Of a DNA stretch of 64,000 bases, positions 21,646 through 31,715 are shown in pieces (the first letter of the stretch is position 1; every line of letters begins with the position of its first letter). The notes beneath the pieces were generated by a model. That model saw only the letters and a program-made list of their open reading frames with translations, did no database searches and had not been told where the DNA came from. The position numbers were made by a program, and so were the translations under genes. This DNA comes from Areca catechu (taxonomy: Eukaryota; Streptophyta; Magnoliopsida; Arecales; Arecaceae): contig CM038040.1 in assembly GCA_021397845.1 (NCBI GenBank), positions 60,900,088-60,964,087 of the forward strand, in the 5' to 3' direction.

Positions 21646-23058
21646 AGGAGAGCATGAAAGGGAAGAACAGGGTGCTGCAGAAATTATATTCAAAATAAAA
21701 TTTGATTACATGCTATTCTTGGGTCTCTTTGTTGGTCCTGGGTTTCCAAAACCTGGTGAGACTCCTAGCCAGGTATAAGACAAGGAGAGGAGATCAAGAG
21801 GTCAGGTTTTGAGGGTGGGAAGTAGGGAGAAGCATCCAAGAAGGGAGAAAGAAGATTGGTGGAATTTTGTTTAGGTTTGCTAAAATCTGTACCTGTTCTA
21901 CGGTATGCTTCAAATCTACCTTTTTGTTGTGGTTTGGCCAACCAAGAGTAGATAGTTGAAGGTGGAGGCTAAGAAGCTAAACAAGAAGGGAAGCTTCTCA
22001 GGCTAGAAGGTTTTGATAATAGACTTTTTGGTCCTACTGTGGTTGGATCCAGTCATAGAGGAAAGGCTAGAGTGTATAACAAATTCATAGCAAAGTTCTC
22101 TAGTAAAGATGGACAGCAAGGGATTGATTTTTGGATAGATAAGGAGCATTTGGTATGCTAGAGAAGAGGTTCCCCAAGGGGTAATGGTTAAGGTGGAGCT
22201 GAAGAAGTAACTATATGGCCTTTGGATGCAGAAAGGTAGTGAAGTAGTTGGGATACTTCAGTGGTTTGACCAGAGCAGGATTTGCGAAGCCTTGGGATGA
22301 TAGAGATGGTTGATTCTTAGAGTATTGCTACTGGTTTATAGGAGGAGGAGTTCCTTTTAGGTATTTCAGAAGGGCCTATGGAATGCAAAGGTTCTCAAAT
22401 GGGAGTAGTAATGGTGGAGGTGCAGCAAGAGGACCAATAGGATAGCTTTAGATAACTAGCCTCGATTTTGATTTTTTCTTTTGCAAGGACACCAGGAGGT
22501 GTCATCATTCAAGTAGAGCATAGACCAGAGGTGCCTCCACAAGCGGAGGGAGGTTTGGCATATATTTAGAGTCAAAAGATTCAGGGAAAGGTAACAGATT
22601 ATAGCACCATCAGTGGTGATACATTGCATGAGTTGATACGGGATGCACAAGCACCAAAGAGGCATGGCTCTGAGAAGATAATGTTAGATAATTAAGTTGT
22701 AGTGAGAGAGGACCCAGATACCTATAAGGAGGTTAAGGTAAGCTTTGAAAGAGATAAGTAGGTCTGAGCTAAGACAGGTGAGTTGCAATTCCTCCAAGAG
22801 AAGCTAAAGTGATGGTTAGTGCAAGTACAGGAGAAAAAGATACCAATAGGACATAGGAGGGTGCCTGAACACAAGCAAGGAGCATCAACCCAAGTGGAGG
22901 TGAGCATCTCAGAGGCCTCCAAGGTCAAACGGGTTGACATTACTATTGGAGTTTGCAAAAGAAACTATTAGGGTGCGCAGTAGCAGCACGGCTATAGCAA
23001 GTTCGTATAAACAGTTCGTGCAAAACATGCCAAGGCTTGTAGGCACCAAGATAAAGGT
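21646..23058 (+). pseudogene. Element B internal region with a copia pol scrap
   Basis: Most of this 1.4 kb has no recognisable coding content. At about 22640-22925 a plus frame reads RDAQAPKRHGSEKI, then EDPDTYKEVKVSFERDK, TGELQFLQEKLK and EHKQGAST. These match the linker between copia integrase and reverse transcriptase and the first RT block. Stops replace expected Trp codons. Gag, protease, the integrase core and the RT catalytic part are absent. A short purine run, GATAAAGG, precedes the 3' LTR. Confidence 0.65.
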
Positions 23059-24252
23059 TGTTGGTACAAATATGATGCTCCCAAGCCTTATAAGGATAGG
23101 AGAGAAGTCATGGTGATAACTCTAAGTATCTAAGATTGATTTGGATCCTAGGGCTAGGACCGGTTTGGTCCAAGGGTGGAGGTTCGGCCCTCCACAGGAT
23201 CGAGATCCCAGGTTTTGGGTCTTGAAAGGGCTATCCATGTTGATTCAAGTTTGAGTCCAAGTGGGTGTAAGAGTATATCAAGTCATGGGTGTACATAGAC
23301 TTGGATGAGTCTCTCCTAATTGAATTAGCCTTGGAAGAATTTGAGTTAGGTTTAGGTTTGTGTTTCTAGTCTTATTTGGATTAGGAGAATCCTTTGATCT
23401 ATAAAAGGGTACCTTATGTAAACCTAGCTTGAAGGAATAATAGAACCCCTTTTTTCCTAACCTCTTTCCCCTTTCTATGGTATTGCATGCCATCCAAGGA
23501 GCAGAACAAGAAGCTTTCATGCATGCCCCTCTTCCTTGGAAAGGGCCATGGTGGCATGAAGACTAGTGATTAGCACTAGCACTAAGAGAGAGACCAATTC
23601 ACCTAAGAGTCTCTCTCCTAGTGAGATTCAAGTGCCCAAACCCCCAATGCCTCTGGAGGAGAGTGTGGAGGGTTGTTTCTCATGGTAAACAATAGAAAAG
23701 ATGTGCTCTAAAGGAAAGAAAGAAGGGCGCGTGGCATGAGAAGGAGTGTGTAGCTGGGAGGTTTAGTGCTAGGAGATTGAGTCCATTAAGACTCTCTCTC
23801 CCGATGCCCAAAGGAGGTTCTTTGACCAGGAAAGACTTCTGGTCTAATCAGGGATCAAGGTAGGAGGAGTGAACAGGGACTTGGAAGTGGGTTCGAGTCT
23901 AGGAAGAGCATAAACTTCAAGCACAAGCAAAGGCTGCTGGAAGGGAGATACTGCCATGGAGTCTTTATTGAACCAAAACTCCTCATCCATGGTTTCGATC
24001 CAGATCTTCAATCTCCAAGGTACCACATCCCTATCCCTAGTTCTTAGAGTATTTGGGGGTAGAGTTTGAGGTGCATCACAAGTCCTGTGAATCGGGAAAA
24101 AATAATTAGGTCACTGTAGCTGGATTCTTGACGTGCAGCAATCTGGGGCTTGATCTTTGACTATCCAAATAGTTTTCAAATGATGTGAGACTTGGTAAAG
24201 TACTTCCTCACTGGTATCTTCAGGTCCATGCATGAGCATGACAATCCTAATA
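23059..24252 (+). repeat. Element B 3' LTR (1194 bp)
   Basis: It starts TGTTGGTACAAATATGATGC and ends CCTAATA, followed by the target duplicate CATCT. It is intact and contains the about 190 bp missing from the 5' copy. TATAAAAGGG at about 23402 is a plausible TATA box. Confidence 0.88.
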
Positions 24253-24575
24253 CATCTCCTATCTAGTCAATTGACATCCGGTCATAGTAAAGATGGATGA
24301 GTTTCCACACCACCATCTTCTATCTAGATGATTGACATCCAATCACATAAAAGATGGGTGAGTTCATTCACCATCATCTTCTATCCGGCTGATTGATACT
24401 CGGTTGTAGTAAAGATGGGCGAGTCTCCATATCACCATCTTCTATCTGATTGATTAATTCTTAGTCAAAGTCTAGATGGACGAGTTCCTATACTACCATC
24501 TCCTATATGACCGATTGACACTGTCGCAGTAAAAATGGATGAGTTTTTGTACCACCATCTCCTATTAGTCGCTTA
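24253..24575 (+). repeat. About 61-bp tandem array downstream of A pol, right part
   Basis: About five more degenerate units of the array at 9123-9297, resuming exactly at the target duplicate CATCT. They contain AAAGATGGATGAGTTTC, CACCATCT and GATTGACA blocks. Confidence 0.85.
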
Positions 24576-24740
24576 ACACCCAACACTTTCATCTCCACCA
24601 ATAGGCTCCTCAAGCCCTTTGATCAATTGACACTTGGTCAACTACAAAGATGCCTATGTTTTCACCTCCATCACTTCTCTTTGACTACTTAACAATAGGT
24701 CAGCAAAGAAAAGCAACAACCAACTGCCATAATCAGGTTT

Positions 24741-24952
24741 GGGTTCCATCTCATTCGGGCTCAATCCCATCCTATTCAGGTTTCACCCTACTCGACTTCC
24801 ATCACTTTCAAGTTCAATTCCATCCTATTTGGGTTTCACCCTAATAGGGTTCCATCCCATTTGGGTTCAATTCCAACCTATTTGGGTTTCATCCTACTCG
24901 GGTTCCATCCCATTTAGGTTCTATCTCGTCCTATTTGGGTTCCCTCCCATCG
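24741..24952 (+). repeat. 53-bp tandem array, four units
   Basis: Units start at 24741, 24794, 24847 and 24900, exactly 53 bp apart, with GGGTTCCATCCCATTTGGG as the core of the best unit. Each unit contains several imperfect short copies of CATCC.ATTTGGGTT. It probably belongs to the non-coding 3' part of element A. Confidence 0.9.
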
Positions 24953-25211
24953 TATACAAATTTCACTTAGCAATCAACTTAACTAAAGTTGGAAGCTACC
25001 ATACTTGGCAAGATCTACATCGACTAGATTATTTGTCAGAACTTAAACAACTCAACAAGCATTTATGCAACACTAGAATTGACAAAGTAGAGGACTACTC
25101 GATAGCTTTCTAGACTTGGAAGTGGAGGACATCTAATATGGTAATTATTGACTTGGCCTTGAGAACTTGCTAGACCACTGACAATGCCACTAGCTATTGA
25201 GGACTAAGATG
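24953..25211. other. Flank of element S, no gene seen
   Basis: AT-rich sequence, probably the 3' portion of element A, ending in AGATG immediately before the LTR of element S. No 3' LTR of A could be delimited. Confidence 0.35.
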
Positions 25212-26684
25212 TGTTGCCCAGCTAAAGCAACCTAAGAGGGGGGTGAGTTGGGTTTAAAAAAATTTTGCAAAGATTAAAGACAAGTGCTAGTGTGTTTGCA
25301 AAGTGCTTGTATGCTTAACAAAAGTATGTAGTAGAAGTAATAAAGTAAATGCAAGAAAAGAAAGATAAGTAATCACAAATACAAGAATTTATAGTGGTTC
25401 GGTGCATACCAAGCACCTACATCCACTCTCTAAGGTCCACTTGGATATTTCACTATAATTCTTCCTTGATTATAGTAGATTAGTTTTTCCGGGCTTACTA
25501 ATCAAAATTCCTTTAGTTTTCACAAGGCTAACTAGTTGATTTTTCACAAGGCTCACCAACAACCTAGTTGGTTTTTCAAACAAGACGCACCAACAACCTA
25601 GTTGGTTTTTCAAACAAGGCTTACCAACAACCCAAACACTAGTTTCAATTCACTTGAAACTAGGAACAACAAGATAAATCAAGTATAATATAAGAATACA
25701 AGTAGCTTTCAAAATAAAAGCAAATATCTCTTTGAAGCTCTAGATTGCTGTTGAGAAAGCTTATCTCCAAGTTGTTGAAGCCTTAATCAATGCTTGAGAA
25801 TTAGACTTGAATGCTTCTTGAATGCTCTTGAATGCTTGAAGGCTCAACTTCACTCAAAAGTAATGAATACTTAATGAATGCTCATTAGTTTTTAATCAAT
25901 TTCTCATTAGTTGCTTCTCTTTTATATTTGGTCCACTTTAAATACTTTTCCAAGCCTTAAATGATCATTTATGACCATTGGAGAGGATAAAATAGCTATT
26001 AGACACAAAAAGGAGCTGTTCTATACTTCAAAAAATTAGTCGTTACCATTCATCCGGACCTGCAGGTGTCAATATTTCAGGTCATGAGTCGACTCATGTG
26101 TTGATACTTGAGTTGACACCACGTCAAAAATATTTTATAAAGCTCTCTGGAGTGTTCTGGTCCATCGATACTTCTTCTGGTAAGTTGACACTTGAGTTGA
26201 CACTTCATCTTCATGAGTCGACACTTGGACAAAATTCAGAAATCAGCATGTTATGTCTTCATTTTGGTCTCAGGCCTTGAGTCGACACTTGCTTGACCAT
26301 GAGTCGACTCATGTGTCGATCCTTGATTTTCATGAGTCGACACTTCATGCATGCCGGCTGAAACTCTTTCTGCATATCAGCTCAAGGTTTTGTGAGTCAA
26401 CAGCTTGAGTCAACACTTGATCTTCATGAGTCGACACTTGGCTGAAACTTTGCTGAAACTTGTTCAAATTTAAAATAAGTCCTTCAAAGTCATTCTTATG
26501 TGCCAAAGTCCATATAACTTAAAATTCCATGACTTCTTCAACAGTTTAACAAGCATTTGAATTCTTCAACACACTGCAACAGTGATGAGTACCTTGTTCT
26601 GATAAACATATTTTTAACACACAGTTAGTACTTAAATATATTTAAGTACTTTGTTATTCATTAAAATCAAGATAGGAGTCAACA
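25212..26684 (-). repeat. Element S 3' LTR (1473 bp)
   Basis: In plus orientation it runs from TGTTGCCCAGC to GGAGTCAACA, giving TG...CA ends on either strand. The interior has direct repeats, such as CCAACAACCTAGTTGGTTTTTCA near 25556-25615, and many GAGTCGACACTT-like blocks at 26080-26440. No matching 5' LTR is in the window. Confidence 0.82.
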
Positions 26685-26711
26685 ATCTCTTCCTTTTTGA
26701 TGATGACAAAA
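26685..26711 (-). other. Element S polypurine tract
   Basis: On the minus strand CATCAAAAAGGAAGAGAT abuts the LTR start TGTTGACTCC. A second similar box, ATGACAAAAAGGGAGAG, lies at about 27850-27870. Multiplied polypurine tracts are known in Sireviruses. Confidence 0.65.
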
Positions 26712-26770
26712 TCTTTAAGTATACACACATTGTAAGCTCAAAAGATTTGCAATAAGTTTCAGAGCATTTG

Positions 26771-27525
26771 ACTATCAGTATCAGAGCTAATGATAATAAG
26801 TATCAGAGTTAAGTTGAAATGATTATCAAGAGCAAAAACTCATCTATGATGTATCAGAGCTATATATATAAGAAAAAATTCAATTCATATAGTTTCAATG
26901 TATCAGAGCTGTAGATATATCTATAAAAAAGAGTTCAATTCATATAGTTCCGATATATCAGAGCTGTAACTATAATGTACCAGAGCTATAATTAAAATGT
27001 ATCAGAACTATATACTTATATGAGTGTTCAAAAGGTGTATCAGAGCTAAATAGATTTGAAAGTTAAGCATTAGAGCAAAAACAAGTTGAATGTTAAAAGT
27101 ATCAGGGCAAAATCTTTAAGAGTATCAAAATAAGCAATACAACATAGAGAGTATCAGAGCAACATGAAAAGTATCAAAGCATATTATAATAAATAATATA
27201 AAATAAAGATTGATAGTATCAAAGCAAAAATATTTTAGCATGAAGAGTATCAAATTATAAAAATAAAGAGTACCAGAGCATAAGAGTTAAAAAATATCCG
27301 AGCATAAGAATTAAGGAGTATTAGTGCATAAAAAATAAGGAACATCATAGCATTAAAAAATAAGGAGTATCAGAATATAAAGCTAAAGAGTATTAGAGCA
27401 TGAAACTAAATAAAGAGTATCAGAGCATAAAGAAAATAAGAAGTATCAGAATATAAAGCTAAAGAGTATCAGAGCATGAAACTAAATAAGAAGTGTCAGA
27501 GCATAAAAATTGAAGTATTAGAGCA
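26771..27525 (-). repeat. Array of about 26 GCTCTGATAC motifs
   Basis: In plus orientation GTATCAGAGC or a one- or two-mismatch form recurs about 26 times at irregular 20-75-nt spacing. Exact TATCAGAGC copies start at 26779, 26852, 26901, 26956, 27037, 27152, 27418 and 27467. On the element's sense strand this is GCTCTGATAC, identical to the 3' end of tRNA-Met and complementary to a copia primer-binding site. AT-rich filler such as ATAAAGCTAAAGA separates the copies. Confidence 0.85.
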
Positions 27526-28329
27526 TAAAACTAAAGCTCCCCCTCAATATATGATTTTGGAAATATTTTTCAAACTTAAAAAAAATAGCTTATATGTATT
27601 AGTATTTTTCAAAAAATATTTTCAAAAGGTTTAGAAATGTTAAAATTTTCAAATTTTCTTCTTTAGTACTTTTCTCCTCTTTAACCATTCTTAATTATTA
27701 CTTATTACTTTCTTGTCTCTCCTTTAGTTACTTATATCATTTATTCTCCACTTTTATTTATTATTTGATACCACAAAATATTAAACATTGTGCCATTTGC
27801 TACCAATATTCTTATTTCCATTTTTCCATTACCATTACCATTATTTCTCTCCCTTTTTGTCATCATAAAAAGGTGAAAGGAAGAAGGTGGAGATAAAGCG
27901 AAAAGCAGTATAGTAAGAAGAGATATGAGTCATAAGAGAAAATGCTGAAAATGTCATCATCATATACATATAATTTCAAACATTGATACAAAATATCCAA
28001 AATTTGATACAATGAAACATAGTTTGATACAAACATACATGTAACTAACTCATACATCTAACTGAAATGATACCAACTAATACATTGACCACACCTAAGG
28101 GGTACTATCCTCATTAGAGGATGACCCAATCTCTAAAATGATAGGCCTTGTAATCCTAGAGGGACGGGGTCGCAACCACATCGGTCGGAGATCAGCAAGC
28201 CTAGTGCGGATGGCTCTAAGAACATCACCACATCCTCGGCTTCTACTTCTACATCATGCTCTCCCTTTGGCTCTTACTGAAGAGGAAGCAATGTCAGGAG
28301 CAGAGACAGGAAATGGAACAAGGTTAGGA

Positions 28330-30048
28330 TCAGTCAAATCAGTATCAGTATAGGTGGAGTGATATCAAAAATAGGACCAGATGAAAGAATGTGAAATCCA
28401 GGATGTAAAATCCCAACTCTCTGGATAAAGAGAAGCTAGGTAGAGATATAGAATGTAAAACTGGTGTCCTATTAAAATCAAAAATGGTAGGGTGTACAGA
28501 AAATGACATTGTAGATAAGTCAATAGATGGATCAAAATATAGGACAAGTGTCAAAACAACTAAGTCTGAAGAATCAGGCATAATGGGTGTACTCGAAAGG
28601 ACAGGGGTCTGAACAGCTAGACTGGGTGGAGCAAGAGCAACTTCAGAAGTCGTCATCGCATCAACTATGGGATCAACATCCTCATCAGCTACAGTGTCTG
28701 GCTCAGAATCCGCCATGAAGTCAGCAATATCAAAATCTATGGATGAGTCACCCTGACCGTCTCCTATCTCAATATCTACAGGTGGAGCAGGAGGAGCAGG
28801 TGGAGATGAAGGTGGCCTACTAGAAGATAATGCCTGTAAAGTAGCCATCACTGAGGCAAATCCCTCCTTCATCTCCTGAAAACCTGATCTCATCTCCACA
28901 TGCATCATATCTACTCGCTGTCTAATGATCTACATCTCAGCCTTCAGTCGAGCGATCCTATCAGAAGTATCTCCAGGAAGTGGTACCTCAGTATGTGCCA
29001 ATACTGATGGCTCGAGCTGCAATTCTGGTGTAGCTCGTAATGGCTCAGATGGCCCAGCCTCATCTCCATGTACACCCTCCTCCTCAGCATCTGCATCATC
29101 ATCATCTGAATCCAAGTCAGGCTCTCCAGAGACTCTCTGTCTCCACTGACCTCGGTACCTATGATAACCCATGCAATGCAGTGATCTCTTATCATATACA
29201 TCTATGTGGAGTAGCTATCTATATGGCTCACCATCAAGGTCGACTATGTATACTCTAAACAATATAGTAAGACCCATCCCATATGGCAGACAAAGTCTCC
29301 TGCTGGTCACCGCCTCTGTCATCTAATGTATCATGAGTACAGGTAGGCAGACTGGAATCCTCTATATTAGGGCTACCATCACCAGAAGCTCCCTCTTAGT
29401 GATGAAATCAAACCTCCCGGTCTTCGGTAGTAAGATTCGGGAAACTATGTGATGCAGGAGCCTCATCTCCGGTGATAGCCATGAAGCAACAATGCTGGCT
29501 CCCTCTCCAATGTCATCTCTCTCAAAGATGCACCTGTAGCCACTAATCATGTCTACAAGTGAGTCTGTGATTCTCCCCCATATCGGGATCTCCCATACCC
29601 GGCTCAGTATCTCTACTGATAATGGAATAGTGATCCCTCTAACCTCTACGGTCCATCCATCAATGCCTCGGGCCATAGTTTAATAAAACTTTCCCATTAG
29701 TGCTGGATAAAACTACTCTCGGAGGGAACAGAACTGTGCAAGTCCAGCATCTCTTAGCCAATCACCAATCCTAAAATGCTGCTAGTCCACAAAGTCAAAA
29801 TCCACTCTCCATCCCCTGATAATGGCTTTGGAAACCATGTGGTTTTCCCTAGGGACTAGTGGAGGTCGAACTGGAATCTCAGGCTGTGCTGCTACCTCTA
29901 TAGGCTGATCATCGTGTCTGGCCTTCGTGCGGTGCTTCGCATCCTGAGATACTGAATGTGGCCTCCTAACCAACTGCTTCCTAGGCCCCATTGTCCAGAA
30001 AAAAAGAGAAATATCAAGGATGGAAAGGAAAATGCATAAGGGAGTCAC
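28330..30048 (-). pseudogene. Element S env-like third ORF
   Basis: Leftward from about 30048 the frame fragments read, in order: a basic start (MGPRKQLVRRPHS, M at about 29991); a conserved central block (29676-29362, IPLSVEILSRVWEIPIWG); an acidic run (DSDDDDADAEEEG, about 29105); a probable coiled coil (about 28960-28830, MRSGFQEMKEGFASVMATLQ); and a Pro-rich stretch (SSRPPSSPPAPPAPP). Order and position between pol and the 3' LTR match the Sirevirus env-like gene, whose role is not established. Stops and a frameshift separate the pieces. I see no clear signal peptide or transmembrane segment. Confidence 0.65.
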
Positions 30049-30446
30049 GATGAAACCATGAAGAATAGAGAAAAGAAAAGGGAAAAAGGGCTCAAAATCA
30101 AAATAGAACTATTTAAAAACTGAATGGAAGCTAATGGAAGTGAGGAAATAGTAAGGGGATGTGTCAGCTCAAGAAAAATGGAAGGAAAAATGAGAAAGAA
30201 TGGATCATTTTACCTATTTGATCACCGGTTCTAGCCGGTCAAGTGTCAACTCATAAGCTTAAGTCCAAGTATCAACACTTCGATGTATCAACACTTCGAG
30301 AAAAAATCAGGAAAATAGGAAAAAAATCATAGAAAATCAATATAATTGATTTTAATAGCTAATAAATAATTAAAAATGATTTTCAAGGATATTTGATCAA
30401 GAGATTTTCAAGAAAGATTTCAAAGGTCATGAAGAGAGATCGAGAT

Positions 30447-31715
30447 TTAATCAAAAAAATTAATGACCCCTAATTCTCTTCTAATCATACTGAACCTATC
30501 TTCATTAAAAGGCTTGGTCAGAATATCAGCAAGTTGCATTTCAGTACAAACAAATTTAAGCATAACATCATTGTTCGAACATGGTCTCTAATAAAATGAT
30601 GTCTAATTTCTATATGCTTACTTCTTGACTGTTGAACTGGATTTTTTGTTAAGTTAATTACACTTGTATTATCATATCTTATGGATGTCTTAATTAATTT
30701 GATGCCAAAGTCCTCGAGTTATTGTTTAATTCATAAGATTTAAGTATAACAACTTGTAGCTGTAATATATTTAGCTTCAGCCATAAATAATGTAACTGAA
30801 TTTTATTTCTTGCTAAACCATGAGATTAAATTAACTCCGAGAAATTGATAAGTTTCAAAAGTACTTTTTCTATCTAATTTACAGCCAGCAAAATCAGCAT
30901 CAGAATATACAATTAAGTCTATAGCTGAATTCTTAGAGTACCATAATCTAATATCAAGAGTACTAGATAAATATCTAAGTATGCATTTAACAGTCATTAA
31001 ATGTGATTCCTTAGGCTCAAACTGATATCTAGCATACATGCATACACTAAACATAATATCTGGTCTATTTGCAATTATGTACGGTAAAGACCTAATGATG
31101 CCTTTATAAAGTTTTTGATCTACTTTCTTACCAAATTCATCCTTGTCAAACTTACATGAAGGGCTCATAGGTGTACCAATAGGTTTAGTCTTCTCCATCC
31201 CAAACTTTTTCAGAATCTCCTTTATGTATTTAGCTTGGTTGATGAAGATCCCTTCATTTATTTGTTCGATATGGAGTCTGAGAAAGTAGCTCAACTCTCC
31301 TATCATGCTTATCTCGAACTCACCTTGCATAAGCTTTGCAAATTTTTGAAAAGAGATTCATCAGTGGCATCAAAGATAATATTATCGACATAAATCTGTA
31401 CTACTAAGAGATCATCAGCCTTTTCTTTAAAAATAAGATTATATCTACATGATTCCTAATAAATCTATTATCAATTAGAAATTTACTTAGTCTTTCATAC
31501 CATGCATGGGGGCCTGTTTTAAACCATAAAGAGCTTTATGTAGTTTGAAAACATGATCATGATATGCATGATTTTCAAAACCAGGTGGTTATTCTACAAA
31601 AACTTCTTCAGCTATGTAACCATTCAAAAATATACTTTTAACATCCATTTAAAATAATTTGAAATCCATAAAATATGCAAAATCTAGAAGTAATCTAATA
31701 GCTTCAACCACTACT
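30447..31715 (-). pseudogene. Element S pol: RT C-terminal part and RNase H
   Basis: It starts mid-RT at EAIRLLLDFAYFMDFKLF (about 31715-31660). MDVKSIFLNGYIAEEVFVE, FKLHKALYGLKQAP and, after frameshifts, the long open stretch 31330-30803 follow. That stretch has MIGELSYFLRLHI, ADRPDIMFSV-like sequence and the RNase H motif VYSDADFAGCKLDRKST. After a TAA at about 30803 the frame continues as MAEAKYI, RSKHIEIRHHFIRDHV and DRFSMIRRELGVINF, to TAA 30449-30447. The sequence style is Sirevirus/Maximus-like copia. Confidence 0.85.

Larger units (their letters stand above)
9298..24252 (+). mobile_element. Element B: internally deleted copia-type LTR retrotransposon, itself interrupted
   Basis: Two LTR copies frame the element. 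The 5' LTR is 9298-9541 continued at about 20857-21630, split by element C. The 3' LTR is 23059-24252. Both start TGTTGGTA and end CCTAATA. The 5-bp target duplication CATCT lies at 9293-9297 and 24253-24257. Removing B and one CATCT restores an unbroken repeat unit of element A's array. A primer-binding-like site follows the 5' LTR. The internal region is only about 1.43 kb and keeps a short pol scrap, so B is a deletion derivative moved by other elements or a decayed copy. Confidence 0.88.
25212..31715 (-). mobile_element. Element S: 5'-truncated Sirevirus-like copia retrotransposon
   Basis: Reading leftward this holds the C-terminal half of pol (31715-30447), an env-like ORF (30048 to about 28330), a non-coding region with a repeated GCTCTGATAC motif, a polypurine tract, and a 3' LTR (26684-25212, TGTTGACTCC to GGGCAACA). 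The GATGACAAAAAGGGAGA box, the TTGACTCC LTR start and the CACCCCCCTCTTAGG LTR end are typical of Sireviruses. Gag, protease, integrase, the first part of RT and the 5' LTR are missing, so the target duplication cannot be tested. The break is at about 31715. Confidence 0.85.

Noticed and set aside
26771..27525. CRISPR-like array
   Set aside because: Repeat is about 10 nt with irregular spacing in a plant retrotransposon; nothing CRISPR-related is present.
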